Origin: Phenylobacterium sp.
Lineage (GTDB): Bacteria; Pseudomonadota; Alphaproteobacteria; Caulobacterales; Caulobacteraceae
Length of the DNA: 64,000 bases
Reading direction: 5' to 3'
NCBI RefSeq assembly: GCF_004297125.1
Contig: NZ_SCVD01000001.1
Span: 372,001-436,000, forward strand
Shown piece by piece: positions 1-7,162 of this stretch. Numbering within the stretch: the first letter of the stretch is position 1; each line of letters begins with the position of its first letter. The position numbers and the translations under genes are program-made. The notes beneath the pieces are model-generated. The model made no database searches, was not told the origin of the DNA, and worked only from the letters and a program-made list of their open reading frames with translations.

Positions 1-3000
1 TTCTTCATCGACCGGCCGGTCTTTGCGGCCGTCATCTCGGTGATCATCATCCTGGTGGGCGCGTTCGCCTATCCGTCGCTGCCGATCGCCCAATATCCGG
101 AGATCGCGCCGCCGACGATCACGGTGACGGCGACCTATCCGGGCGCGTCGGCCGAGGTGATCGCCGACACGGTGGCCCAGCCGCTGGAGCAGGAGATCAA
201 CGGCGTCGAGGACATGCTCTACATGACCTCGTCGTCCACCTCGGACGGCCTGCTCACGATCACACTCACCTTCAAGCTGGGCACGGACCTGAACAACGCC
301 CAGGTGCTGGTGCAGAACCGGGTCGCCTCGGCAGAACCCCGGCTGCCGGAGGACGTGCGCCGGCTGGGCGTGGTCACCCGCAAAGCGTCCCCAGACCTCT
401 TGATGGTGATCCACCTCTATTCGCCGGACGGGTCGCGCAGCCCGGACTACATCTCGAACTACGCCCTGCTGCAGGTCCGCGACCGGCTCGCCCGGCTGGA
501 CGGGGTGGGGGACGCACGCATCTTCGGGGCCCGCGATTACGCCATGCGGGTCTGGATCGACCCGGACAAGGCGGCCGCGCACAACCTCACGGCCGGCGAG
601 ATCGTCGCGACCCTGAGGGCCCAGAACGTCCAGGTCGCGGCGGGGGCCGTCGGCCAGGCGCCGTTCAGCGCGGCGGGCTCGGACTTCGAGCTCAATATCA
701 ACACCCAGGGCCGGCTGACCGACCCGGCGCAGTTCGCCAACATCATCCTCAAGAACGACGCCACCGGCCGCATCGTGCGGGTGAGCGACGTGGGACGGGT
801 GGAACTGGGCGCCCAGGACTACCGGGTCAACGCCTACCTCGACCGGGGCCAGAAGGCGGTCGCCATCGGCATCAGCCAGAGGCCAGGCTCGAACGCGCTC
901 GCCACCGCCGACAGCGTGCTGAAGACCATGAAGGAGCTGGGCCCGGCCTTCCCGCCCGGCCTGAAGTACACCGTCATCTACAACCCGACCGAGTATGTCG
1001 CCGAGTCGATCAAGGAGGTCCGCAAGACCCTGTTCGAGGCGGTGCTGCTGGTCGTGCTGGTGGTCATCGTCTTCCTGCAGACCTGGCGCGCGGCGATCAT
1101 TCCGGTGCTGGCGATCCCGGTCTCGCTGGTCGGCGCCTTTGCGGTGATGGCGGGCTTCGGGGCATCGCTGAACAACCTGTCGCTGTTCGGCCTGGTGCTG
1201 GCCATCGGCATCGTCGTCGACGACGCCATCGTGGTGGTCGAGAACGTCGAGCGGAACCTCGCGGCCGGCATGACCCCCAGGGAGGCGGCCTACAAGACCA
1301 TGGAGGAGGTGGGCGGCGCGCTGATCGCCATCGCCCTGGTGCTGGTGGCGGTGTTCGTCCCCACGGCCTTCATCACCGGCATTTCCGGCCAGTTCTACAA
1401 GCAGTTCGCGCTCACCATCGCCAGCGCCACGGTGATCTCGTGCCTGGTCTCCCTGACGCTGTCGCCGGCCATGGCCGCGCTGGTGCTGCGCCGCCACCCC
1501 GAGCATCGGGTTGCGGCCAAGGGCTGGCGGCGGCCGTTCCAGGCGTTCGCCTGGAAGTTCAACGACGGGTTCGAGGTGCTGAGCAGCCGCTACGGCAAGC
1601 TGACGGCCCTGACGGTCCGGCGCGGCGTCATCATGCTGGCGGTCTACGCCGTGCTGCTGGGCCTCACCGCGTGGCGCTTCTCGGCCACGCCGACCGGCTT
1701 CATCCCGGCGCAGGACCAAGGCTACTTCATCGCCGTCGTGCAACTGCCGCCCGGCTCGTCGCTGGCGCGGACCGACAAGCTGGTGAGGCAGGTGGTCGAC
1801 ACCGCCATGGACACGAAGGGCGTCGAGCACGCCGCCGCCTTCGTGGGCCTGGATGGCACCACCTTCACCAACGCCCCGAACGCAGGAACCATCTTCCTGC
1901 CGCTGACACCCTTCCACGAGCGCAGCAAGGAGGGGGTGAAGGCCCAGGCGGTGCTGGACGAACTGCGCCAGAAGCTGGGGCAGATCGCCGGCGCCAACGT
2001 GCTGGTGATCCAGCCGCCCCCGGTCAGCGGCATCGGCACCGGCGGCGGCTGGAAGCTGATGGTCGAGGACCGCATGGGCAAGGGCTACCGCGCCCTCGAG
2101 CAGGCGACGGTCGACATGATGGTGGAGGGCAACCAGCAGGAAGAGCTGACGTCGGTCTTCACCCTGTTCAACACCTCGACGCCCAGGCTCTACGCCGACA
2201 TCGACCGGGACAAGGCCCAGATGGCGGGCGTTCCGCCGGAGCGGGTGTTCGAGGCCCTGTCGGTCTATCTGGGCTCGGCCTTCGTCAACGACTTCAACTA
2301 CCTGGGCCGCACTTACCGCGTCACCGCCCAGGCCGACGCGCCCTATCGGGATGAGTCCTCCGACATCGCGCGGCTGCAGACCCGATCGCTGTCGGGCGCG
2401 ATGGTGCCGCTGGGCTCCCTGGCGACGATCCGCGACGACAGCGGCCCCTATCGGGTGGTGCGCTACAACCTCTATCCGGCGGCCGAGCTGCAGGGCGACA
2501 CCAAGCTGGGCTATTCATCCGGCCAGGCGCTCGACAAGGTCGAGGAACTGGCCAAGGCGCGGCTGCCCGCGGGCTTCGGCTTCGAATGGACCGAGCTGGC
2601 CTACCAGCAGAAGACGGCGGGCAACACCGGCGCCATCGCGTTCGGCCTCGCGGTGGTGTTCGTCTTCCTGCTGCTGGCGGCGCAGTACGAGAGCGTGACC
2701 CTGCCGCTGGCGATCATCCTGATCGTCCCGATGTGCCTGCTGGCCGCGATCCTGGGAGTGAACCTGCGCGGCTTCGACAACAACATCCTCACCCAGATCG
2801 GGTTGGTGGTGCTGATCGGGCTGGCCGCCAAGAACGCCATCCTAATCGTCGAGTTCGCCAAGCAGGCCGAGGAACGCGGGCTCAGCCGCTGGGACGCGGC
2901 GGTGGAGGCGGCCCACACCCGCCTGCGGCCGATCCTGATGACCTCGTTCGCCTTCATCCTGGGCGTGCTGCCCCTGGTGATCGCCAGCGGCCCGGGCGCG

Positions 3001-3171
3001 GAGATGCGCCAGGCCCTGGGGACGGCGGTGTTCTTCGGGATGATCGGGGTGACCGGCTTCGGCCTGCTGTTCACGCCGGCCTTCTACGTGATGTGCCGCT
3101 TCATCTCGGACCGCCTGTGGAAGCCGCAGGAATGCGAGGCTCTGAAATCCCCGGAGCACCCGGCGGAGTAG
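1..3171 (+). CDS. RND (HAE1-type) multidrug efflux inner-membrane transporter, 5' end cut by window
   Basis: The reading frame is open from base 1 (FFIDRPVFAAVISVIII...), the usual N-terminus of MexB/AcrB-type pumps, so only about three residues and the start codon lie outside the window. It would act as the proton-driven inner-membrane trimer of a tripartite efflux pump. Visible are TM1 followed by the periplasmic porter domain (QYPEIAPPTITVTATYPGAS), a TM cluster with the motif GIVVDDAIVVVENVER that holds the proton-relay Asp pair, a second porter/docking half, and a second TM cluster ending near GLLFTPAFYVM. About 1056 residues are present, the normal length for the family. The membrane-fusion partner is presumably upstream, outside the window. 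The substrate cannot be told. The next gene is convergent, two bases away. Confidence 0.95.
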   Translation, partial: FFIDRPVFAAVISVIIILVGAFAYPSLPIAQYPEIAPPTITVTATYPGASAEVIADTVAQPLEQEINGVEDMLYMTSSSTSDGLLTITLTFKLGTDLNNAQVLVQNRVASAEPRLPEDVRRLGVVTRKASPDLLMVIHLYSPDGSRSPDYISNYALLQVRDRLARLDGVGDARIFGARDYAMRVWIDPDKAAAHNLTAGEIVATLRAQNVQVAAGAVGQAPFSAAGSDFELNINTQGRLTDPAQFANIILKNDATGRIVRVSDVGRVELGAQDYRVNAYLDRGQKAVAIGISQRPGSNALATADSVLKTMKELGPAFPPGLKYTVIYNPTEYVAESIKEVRKTLFEAVLLVVLVVIVFLQTWRAAIIPVLAIPVSLVGAFAVMAGFGASLNNLSLFGLVLAIGIVVDDAIVVVENVERNLAAGMTPREAAYKTMEEVGGALIAIALVLVAVFVPTAFITGISGQFYKQFALTIASATVISCLVSLTLSPAMAALVLRRHPEHRVAAKGWRRPFQAFAWKFNDGFEVLSSRYGKLTALTVRRGVIMLAVYAVLLGLTAWRFSATPTGFIPAQDQGYFIAVVQLPPGSSLARTDKLVRQVVDTAMDTKGVEHAAAFVGLDGTTFTNAPNAGTIFLPLTPFHERSKEGVKAQAVLDELRQKLGQIAGANVLVIQPPPVSGIGTGGGWKLMVEDRMGKGYRALEQATVDMMVEGNQQEELTSVFTLFNTSTPRLYADIDRDKAQMAGVPPERVFEALSVYLGSAFVNDFNYLGRTYRVTAQADAPYRDESSDIARLQTRSLSGAMVPLGSLATIRDDSGPYRVVRYNLYPAAELQGDTKLGYSSGQALDKVEELAKARLPAGFGFEWTELAYQQKTAGNTGAIAFGLAVVFVFLLLAAQYESVTLPLAIILIVPMCLLAAILGVNLRGFDNNILTQIGLVVLIGLAAKNAILIVEFAKQAEERGLSRWDAAVEAAHTRLRPILMTSFAFILGVLPLVIASGPGAEMRQALGTAVFFGMIGVTGFGLLFTPAFYVMCRFISDRLWKPQECEALKSPEHPAE

Positions 3172-3173
3172 CC

Positions 3174-4103
3174 TCACGCCGCCAAGTTCTCCAGCCGCGT
3201 CAGCCAGTAGTCGGCGTCGTAGGTGGGGTCGCCGGTGAGGTAGCGCCACAGCTTCACCCGGTTGACCATCTCCAGCCGGCCCGTGTCGTCCTCGAACCAC
3301 GGCTCGGGGGTCATCAGGATCTTCTCGACGGTCATGGGTGGGGCGGACTTCACATAGAAGATCGCTCGTTGCCCGGCCGGCGTCTCCAGGGTCGAGGTGT
3401 CGAACATCCGCACCTGGGAGCGGCTCGGGTTCATGCGGATCTTGAACATGGTGCGCGTGCGGTCGGACAGGTTCACGCCGCCGCCGTGCCAGATGCCCGA
3501 GTGCAGGATGAGCAGGGTTCCCGCCTCGCAGACCATGTGCTGCTGGCCGCGGATGTTCTGATAGCGGCCCAGGGCCGCCTCGCTGACCTTGCGCAGGTGC
3601 GTGCCCGGGATGAAGCGCGTGCCGCCCATCTCCCGCGTCACGGCGTGCGGGTAGTACATGATCTGCACGTCGAAGGCCTGGCGCGGGTCGATCGTGGAGT
3701 CCTGGTGCGTGTGCTGGCTGACGTTCTCGCCGCCACCGGCCTCGTGATAGGCGGGCGGGAATGTCACGTGCAGGAAGTGGTGGTCGAAGGTGGGATCCTC
3801 GCCCACCAGGCTGCGGATGGCGCCCGCCACTACCGGCAGTTCCAGCATCCGCGCCAGGGCCGAGCCCTGCGGATAGGTGTGGGCCAGCGGGACGCCGGCG
3901 CCGACCTCGGGAATGGCCGCCTGCGCCAGCAGTTCGCCATAGGCGCCGCGCAGCTTGCGGCCGGGCCGGGGCTCGGCGATCTCGCCGACCTCGGCGAGGA
4001 ACTGGGTGTTGATCTTGTCCGGGACCACGGCGTCCATCCGCAGGAAGCCACGGGCGGTGAAGTGGGCCATGTCGTGAGCGCTCAGCAGGGGCAGTTCGCT
4101 CAT
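3174..4103 (-). CDS. phytanoyl-CoA dioxygenase (PhyH) family Fe(II)/2-oxoglutarate oxygenase
   Basis: A 309-aa protein of the PhyH family, which hydroxylates substrates using Fe(II), O2 and 2-oxoglutarate in the cytoplasm. The HxD metal motif is visible as H133-Q-D135 (SQHTHQDST), with a distal His in SGIWHGGG and a 2-oxoglutarate-binding Arg in the following NLSDRTRTMFKIR segment. The open frame runs further upstream to 4418, but ATG at 4103 is chosen because that codon overlaps the stop of the upstream 91-aa gene (ATGA), which implies translational coupling. The substrate is unknown. The divergent SDR and crotonase genes make a role in lipid or isoprenoid oxidation plausible, but that is inference. 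Confidence 0.88.
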   Translation of the reverse strand: MSELPLLSAHDMAHFTARGFLRMDAVVPDKINTQFLAEVGEIAEPRPGRKLRGAYGELLAQAAIPEVGAGVPLAHTYPQGSALARMLELPVVAGAIRSLVGEDPTFDHHFLHVTFPPAYHEAGGGENVSQHTHQDSTIDPRQAFDVQIMYYPHAVTREMGGTRFIPGTHLRKVSEAALGRYQNIRGQQHMVCEAGTLLILHSGIWHGGGVNLSDRTRTMFKIRMNPSRSQVRMFDTSTLETPAGQRAIFYVKSAPPMTVEKILMTPEPWFEDDTGRLEMVNRVKLWRYLTGDPTYDADYWLTRLENLAA

Positions 4104-4375
4104 GCGGCGACCTCCGAAAGCTGTTCGAACCAGAATTCGTACTTCAGGTAGCTGACGTCGAACTCGGCGCCACGCTGGTGGGGCAGCAGTTGGGAGGCCT
4201 GGAAGAGCCGCCAGCCGTCCTTCAGGGCGTCGAGGCCGGTGCGGTAGGGCGGCTCTTCGGAGTCGCCGGCCATGTGTCGCGTCTGGCCCGTGCCGTCGTA
4301 GCGGCTCCAGCCGACCACCGGCGAATCCAGCGCGGAGTTGGTCAGATACAGAACCAGCACGGTCTGTCGCCGCAT
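4100..4375 (-). CDS. small hypothetical protein (91 aa) coupled to the PhyH-family gene
   Basis: Not recognised. MRRQTVLVLYLTNSALDSPV starts a compact, cytoplasmic, aromatic-rich protein with no signal peptide or membrane segment. It contains GWSRYDGTGQTRHMAGDSEEPPYRTGLDAL and ends KYEFWFEQLSEVAA. Its TGA stop shares four bases with the ATG of the PhyH-family gene, and a purine-rich GGGAG lies directly before its own ATG. The tight coupling suggests a protein acting with the dioxygenase, for example a small partner subunit, but the sequence gives no direct functional clue. It is judged real from its good reading frame, its start/stop overlap and the position of the next gene. Confidence 0.7.
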   Translation of the reverse strand: MRRQTVLVLYLTNSALDSPVVGWSRYDGTGQTRHMAGDSEEPPYRTGLDALKDGWRLFQASQLLPHQRGAEFDVSYLKYEFWFEQLSEVAA

Positions 4376-4440
4376 CTCCCGTTTCCCCCGCTTTTCTTTG
4401 AGCGTCGCATGAAGTCACTGTCGGCGGGAAGGGGCCGCGC

Positions 4441-4468
4441 CGCCTTGACCGACATCGCCTTGACCGAC
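4441..4468. repeat. tandem 13-bp direct repeat in a divergent intergenic region
   Basis: CGCCTTGACCGAC occurs at 4441-4453 and again at 4456-4468 (period 15 bp), between the divergent 91-aa/PhyH operon and the SDR operon. Each copy contains TTGACC, which resembles a -35 element reading rightward. Two phased direct copies between divergent promoters are compatible with a regulator operator. No regulator gene lies next to it. Confidence 0.5.
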
Positions 4469-4516
4469 GCCGGGGCGCCCGCCAACAAGGGGCCGCAAAA
4501 TGGGAGGACTAGCGAA

Positions 4517-5296
4517 ATGGCGTTCAAACCCTTCGACCTGACGGGCAAGGTGGGCTTGGTGACCGGCGGCAACGGCGGCATCGGCCTGGGCATGGCCGAG
4601 GGCCTGGCCGCGGCCGGGGCGAAGGTGGCGATCTGGGGCCAGAACCTCGAGAAGAACGCCAAGGCCGAGGCGGCCCTGAAGGCGCACGGAGGCGAGGTGC
4701 TGGTCCAGGCGGTGGACGTGGCCGACGAAGCCAGCGTCGTGGCCGGCGTCGCAGAGGTGCTGAAGACCTTTGGCCGGCTGGATTTCGTCGCCGCCAACGC
4801 CGGCATCGGCGGCGGGGCGCCGTTCGACCAGATGACCACCGAGAAGTGGCGGCGCGTCACCACGGTCAACCTGGACGCCGTCTTCTGGACCTTCCGCGAG
4901 GCTGCCAAACATATGCTGGAGCGGGCCAACGCCGGCGATCCCGGCGGCTCTCTGGTGGCGACCTCCTCGACGTCGGCCATCCACGGGGCCCCGCGCAACC
5001 AGGCGTATGCCGCCACCAAGGGCGCCGTGCTTTCGATGGTTCGTGGCCTGGCGGTGGAGTACGCCCGGTACGGCATCCGGGCGAACTCGATCCTGCCGGG
5101 CTGGATCGCCACCGATATGACCTCCGGCCTGCAGTCCAACGACAAGTTCAACGAAAAGGCGATCGGCCGGGTCCCGATGCGGCGCTGGGGCGAGGGCGAG
5201 GACTTCTCGGGAATCGCGGTCTACCTGGCCTCCGACGCGTCGAAGTTCCACACCGGCGACAGCTTCGTCATCGACGGCGGCTACACGATTTTCTAG
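4517..5296 (+). CDS. short-chain dehydrogenase/reductase (SDR), classical type
   Basis: A 259-aa NAD(P)-dependent oxidoreductase. The TGxxxGxG cofactor motif is at residues 16-23 (TGGNGGIG), NAG of beta-4 in AANAGIGG near 93-99, catalytic Ser in TSSTSAIHG near 150-156, and YxxxK as Y164/K168 (YAATK). The C-terminus [13 protein letters not shown] is the usual SDR ending. ATG at 4517 is preceded by GGGAGGA (4502-4508), which decides the start although the frame is open from 4178. The gene lies 10 bases before a crotonase-family gene and is probably cotranscribed with it, suggesting a hydroxyacyl/ketoacyl step in CoA-linked or alcohol oxidation. The substrate is not predictable. Confidence 0.92.
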   Translation: MAFKPFDLTGKVGLVTGGNGGIGLGMAEGLAAAGAKVAIWGQNLEKNAKAEAALKAHGGEVLVQAVDVADEASVVAGVAEVLKTFGRLDFVAANAGIGGGAPFDQMTTEKWRRVTTVNLDAVFWTFREAAKHMLERANAGDPGGSLVATSSTSAIHGAPRNQAYAATKGAVLSMVRGLAVEYARYGIRANSILPGWIATDMTSGLQSNDKFNEKAIGRVPMRRWGEGEDFSGIAVYLASDASKFHTGDSFVIDGGYTIF

Positions 5297-5306
5297 GAGC
5301 CGAGGC

Positions 5307-6101
5307 ATGGCCGACCGCTACGCCGCCTACCAGCGCCTGAAGTTCGAGCGGCCGGCCGACGGTGTGCTTCGGATCGTGATGAGCAATCCGGGCAAGCTGA
5401 ACGCCGCCGACCAGCAGATGCACTGGGAGTTGGCCGAGATCTGGCGCGATATCGACGACGACCCGGAGGTCCGCTGCACCATCCTGACCGGGGAGGGGAA
5501 CGCCTTCTCGGCCGGCGGCGACTTCGAGATGATCCAGAAGATCGTCGATGATTTCGAGATGCGGGTGAGGATCTTCAAAGAGGCCCGCGACATCGTCTAC
5601 AACCTGATCAACTGCTCCAAGCCGGTGGTCAGCGCCATCCGCGGGCCGGCGGTGGGGGCGGGGCTGGTCTGCGGCCTCCTGGCCGATATCTCCATCGTCA
5701 CGCCCGAGGCGAAGATCATTGATGGCCACACCCGCCTCGGCGTTGCGGCGGGCGACCACGCGGCCATCGTCTGGCCGCTGCTGTGCGGCATGGCCAAGGC
5801 CAAATACTACCTGCTGACGTGCGACCCGCTGAGCGGCGCCGAGGCCGAGCGGATCGGCCTGGTCTCGCTCTGCGTGCCGGATGCGGACTTGGACGCCAAG
5901 GCGCTGGACGTGGCCTCGCGCCTCGCCTCCGGCGCCCAGCAGGCGATCCGCTGGACGAAGCTGTCGCTCAACAACTGGCTGCGCAGCGCGGGTCCGACCT
6001 TCGACGCGTCGGCCGCGCTGGAGATGCTGGGCTTCACCGGGCCGGAGGCGCGCGAAGGGCTGGCCTCGCACCGCGAGAAGCGCAGGCCGAAGTTCGTCTA
6101 G
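5307..6101 (+). CDS. crotonase (enoyl-CoA hydratase/isomerase) superfamily protein lacking both classic catalytic Glu
   Basis: A 264-aa crotonase-fold protein. The oxyanion-hole segments are present (AFSAGGD at 66-72; GPAVGAG at 113-119). Aligned by eye to rat enoyl-CoA hydratase, the two catalytic glutamates correspond here to V121 (GLVCGLLAD) and H141 (DGHTRLG), so ordinary hydration of 2-enoyl-CoA is doubtful and another crotonase chemistry (isomerase, hydrolase, C-C cleavage) is possible. ATG at 5307 is preceded by GGAG. It follows the SDR by 10 bases. Its TAG stop shares bases with the stop of the convergent NTF2-like gene (CTAG, 6098-6101). Confidence 0.9.
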   Translation: MADRYAAYQRLKFERPADGVLRIVMSNPGKLNAADQQMHWELAEIWRDIDDDPEVRCTILTGEGNAFSAGGDFEMIQKIVDDFEMRVRIFKEARDIVYNLINCSKPVVSAIRGPAVGAGLVCGLLADISIVTPEAKIIDGHTRLGVAAGDHAAIVWPLLCGMAKAKYYLLTCDPLSGAEAERIGLVSLCVPDADLDAKALDVASRLASGAQQAIRWTKLSLNNWLRSAGPTFDASAALEMLGFTGPEAREGLASHREKRRPKFV

Positions 6102-6451
6102 CCATCCAGGAAGCCCACGACCTCCGCGATGCGGCCCTGGTCGTCGATGCGGACGATGTCGGTGCCGCCGGCGACGCGCGGTCCCCCGTCAGCCGCCAGG
6201 TCCCATGAGAACCGGACGAACTGCCGGTGGCTGTCGGGCTTGCCGCGCAGGCTGAAGGCGTGGCCCGGGAACTGGGTGCGGGCCAGTTCGATCATGTCGC
6301 AGATGGCGCCCCGGCCGCTCGCGGCCATCAGCGGGTCGGCATACTGCGCCGCGTCGCTCCAGCTCGCGCTGAGCTGGCCCAGGCGCTGGGTGGCGTCGGG
6401 CTGATTCCAGACGGCGAGATAATCCCGCGCGATCGTGTCGGGGTCATGCAT
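6098..6451 (-). CDS. NTF2-like / SnoaL-type small protein
   Basis: A 117-aa protein beginning [20 protein letters not shown] and carrying the layout of NTF2-like (SnoaL) folds: an N-terminal helix with a YLAVWN segment, then an AQYADPLM strand, and C-terminal strands with [23 protein letters not shown]. Such proteins act as small isomerases, hydrolases or ligand-binding pockets; no assignment is possible here. The frame is open to 6487, but the ATG at 6451 gives the usual family N-terminus. The C-terminal stop overlaps that of the crotonase gene. A perfect 7-1-7 palindrome lies 17 bases upstream of the start codon. Confidence 0.72.
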   Translation of the reverse strand: MHDPDTIARDYLAVWNQPDATQRLGQLSASWSDAAQYADPLMAASGRGAICDMIELARTQFPGHAFSLRGKPDSHRQFVRFSWDLAADGGPRVAGGTDIVRIDDQGRIAEVVGFLDG

Positions 6452-6467
6452 GGCTACGCTCCTCAGT

Positions 6468-6482
6468 CCGGGACCGTCCCGG
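6468..6482. repeat. 15-bp perfect palindrome upstream of the NTF2-like gene
   Basis: CCGGGAC-C-GTCCCGG is a perfect 7-bp inverted repeat around one base, placed 17 bases upstream of the minus-strand start at 6451. The position would suit an operator. The short loop makes an RNA hairpin unlikely. Confidence 0.35.
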
Positions 6483-6627
6483 CTCACCCTCGAACGATCG
6501 GGCGCCGCGGGCGTGAGGTCGATTACGCGGGAGGTAAGGGCTGCGCGCCCGGGCCGCGCTCGTGTCGGTTGGACCCGTTGGCGGCGCAGTTTACCATGTA
6601 AGGCCTTGGCCCAGTCTGGAGTCTCCC

Positions 6628-7065
6628 ATGCTCGACCTCGTCCTGGCGATCGCCCATCACCTGTTGGTCTTCGGCCTGTTCGGCATCCTCTTCGCCGAAT
6701 TCATGCTCGTGCGTCCCGGAATGGACACTGCGACCGTGCAGCGGGTCTCGCGCATCGATATCGCCTTCGGGGTCCTGGCCGGCCTGATCCTGGTCGTCGG
6801 CTTCGCCCGCGCCGGCATGGCCGCGAAGGGCTGGGCCTACTATTCGCACAACGGGTTCTTCTGGGCGAAGATCGGCGTGTTCCTGCTGATCGGGCTGCTC
6901 TCGGCGCCGCCGACCATCGCCTTCATCCGTTGGCGCAAGGCCGGCGCGGCGCCCACCGACGTCCAGGTCGCGGGTGTCCGCCGCTTCATCCACGCGGAGG
7001 TGGCGCTGTTCGCCCTGCTGCCCGCCTTCGCCGCAGCCATGGCGCGTGGCCGCGGACAGTTCTAG
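6628..7065 (+). CDS. DUF2214-family predicted membrane protein
   Basis: A 145-aa protein with four hydrophobic segments: near 3-22 (LVLAIAHHLLVFGLFGILFA), 43-62 (FGVLAGLILVVGFA), 78-98 (AKIGVFLLIGLLSAPPTIAF) and 122-138. It has the HH and WAYY-HNGFFWAKI features I associate with DUF2214. No biochemical role is established. The ATG at 6628 is chosen over an upstream in-frame start because it begins directly before the first membrane segment. It stands alone, with 176 bases upstream and 97 bases before the next receptor gene. Confidence 0.75.
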   Translation: MLDLVLAIAHHLLVFGLFGILFAEFMLVRPGMDTATVQRVSRIDIAFGVLAGLILVVGFARAGMAAKGWAYYSHNGFFWAKIGVFLLIGLLSAPPTIAFIRWRKAGAAPTDVQVAGVRRFIHAEVALFALLPAFAAAMARGRGQF

Positions 7066-7162
7066 CCGGGCGCGCCGCGCGCCTGAAATATTTAACGTCA
7101 CCGTCAGAAACGCGTCACCGAACTCCGCCACAGCCCTCCCCAACCAAAAGCGGGGATAAGCA

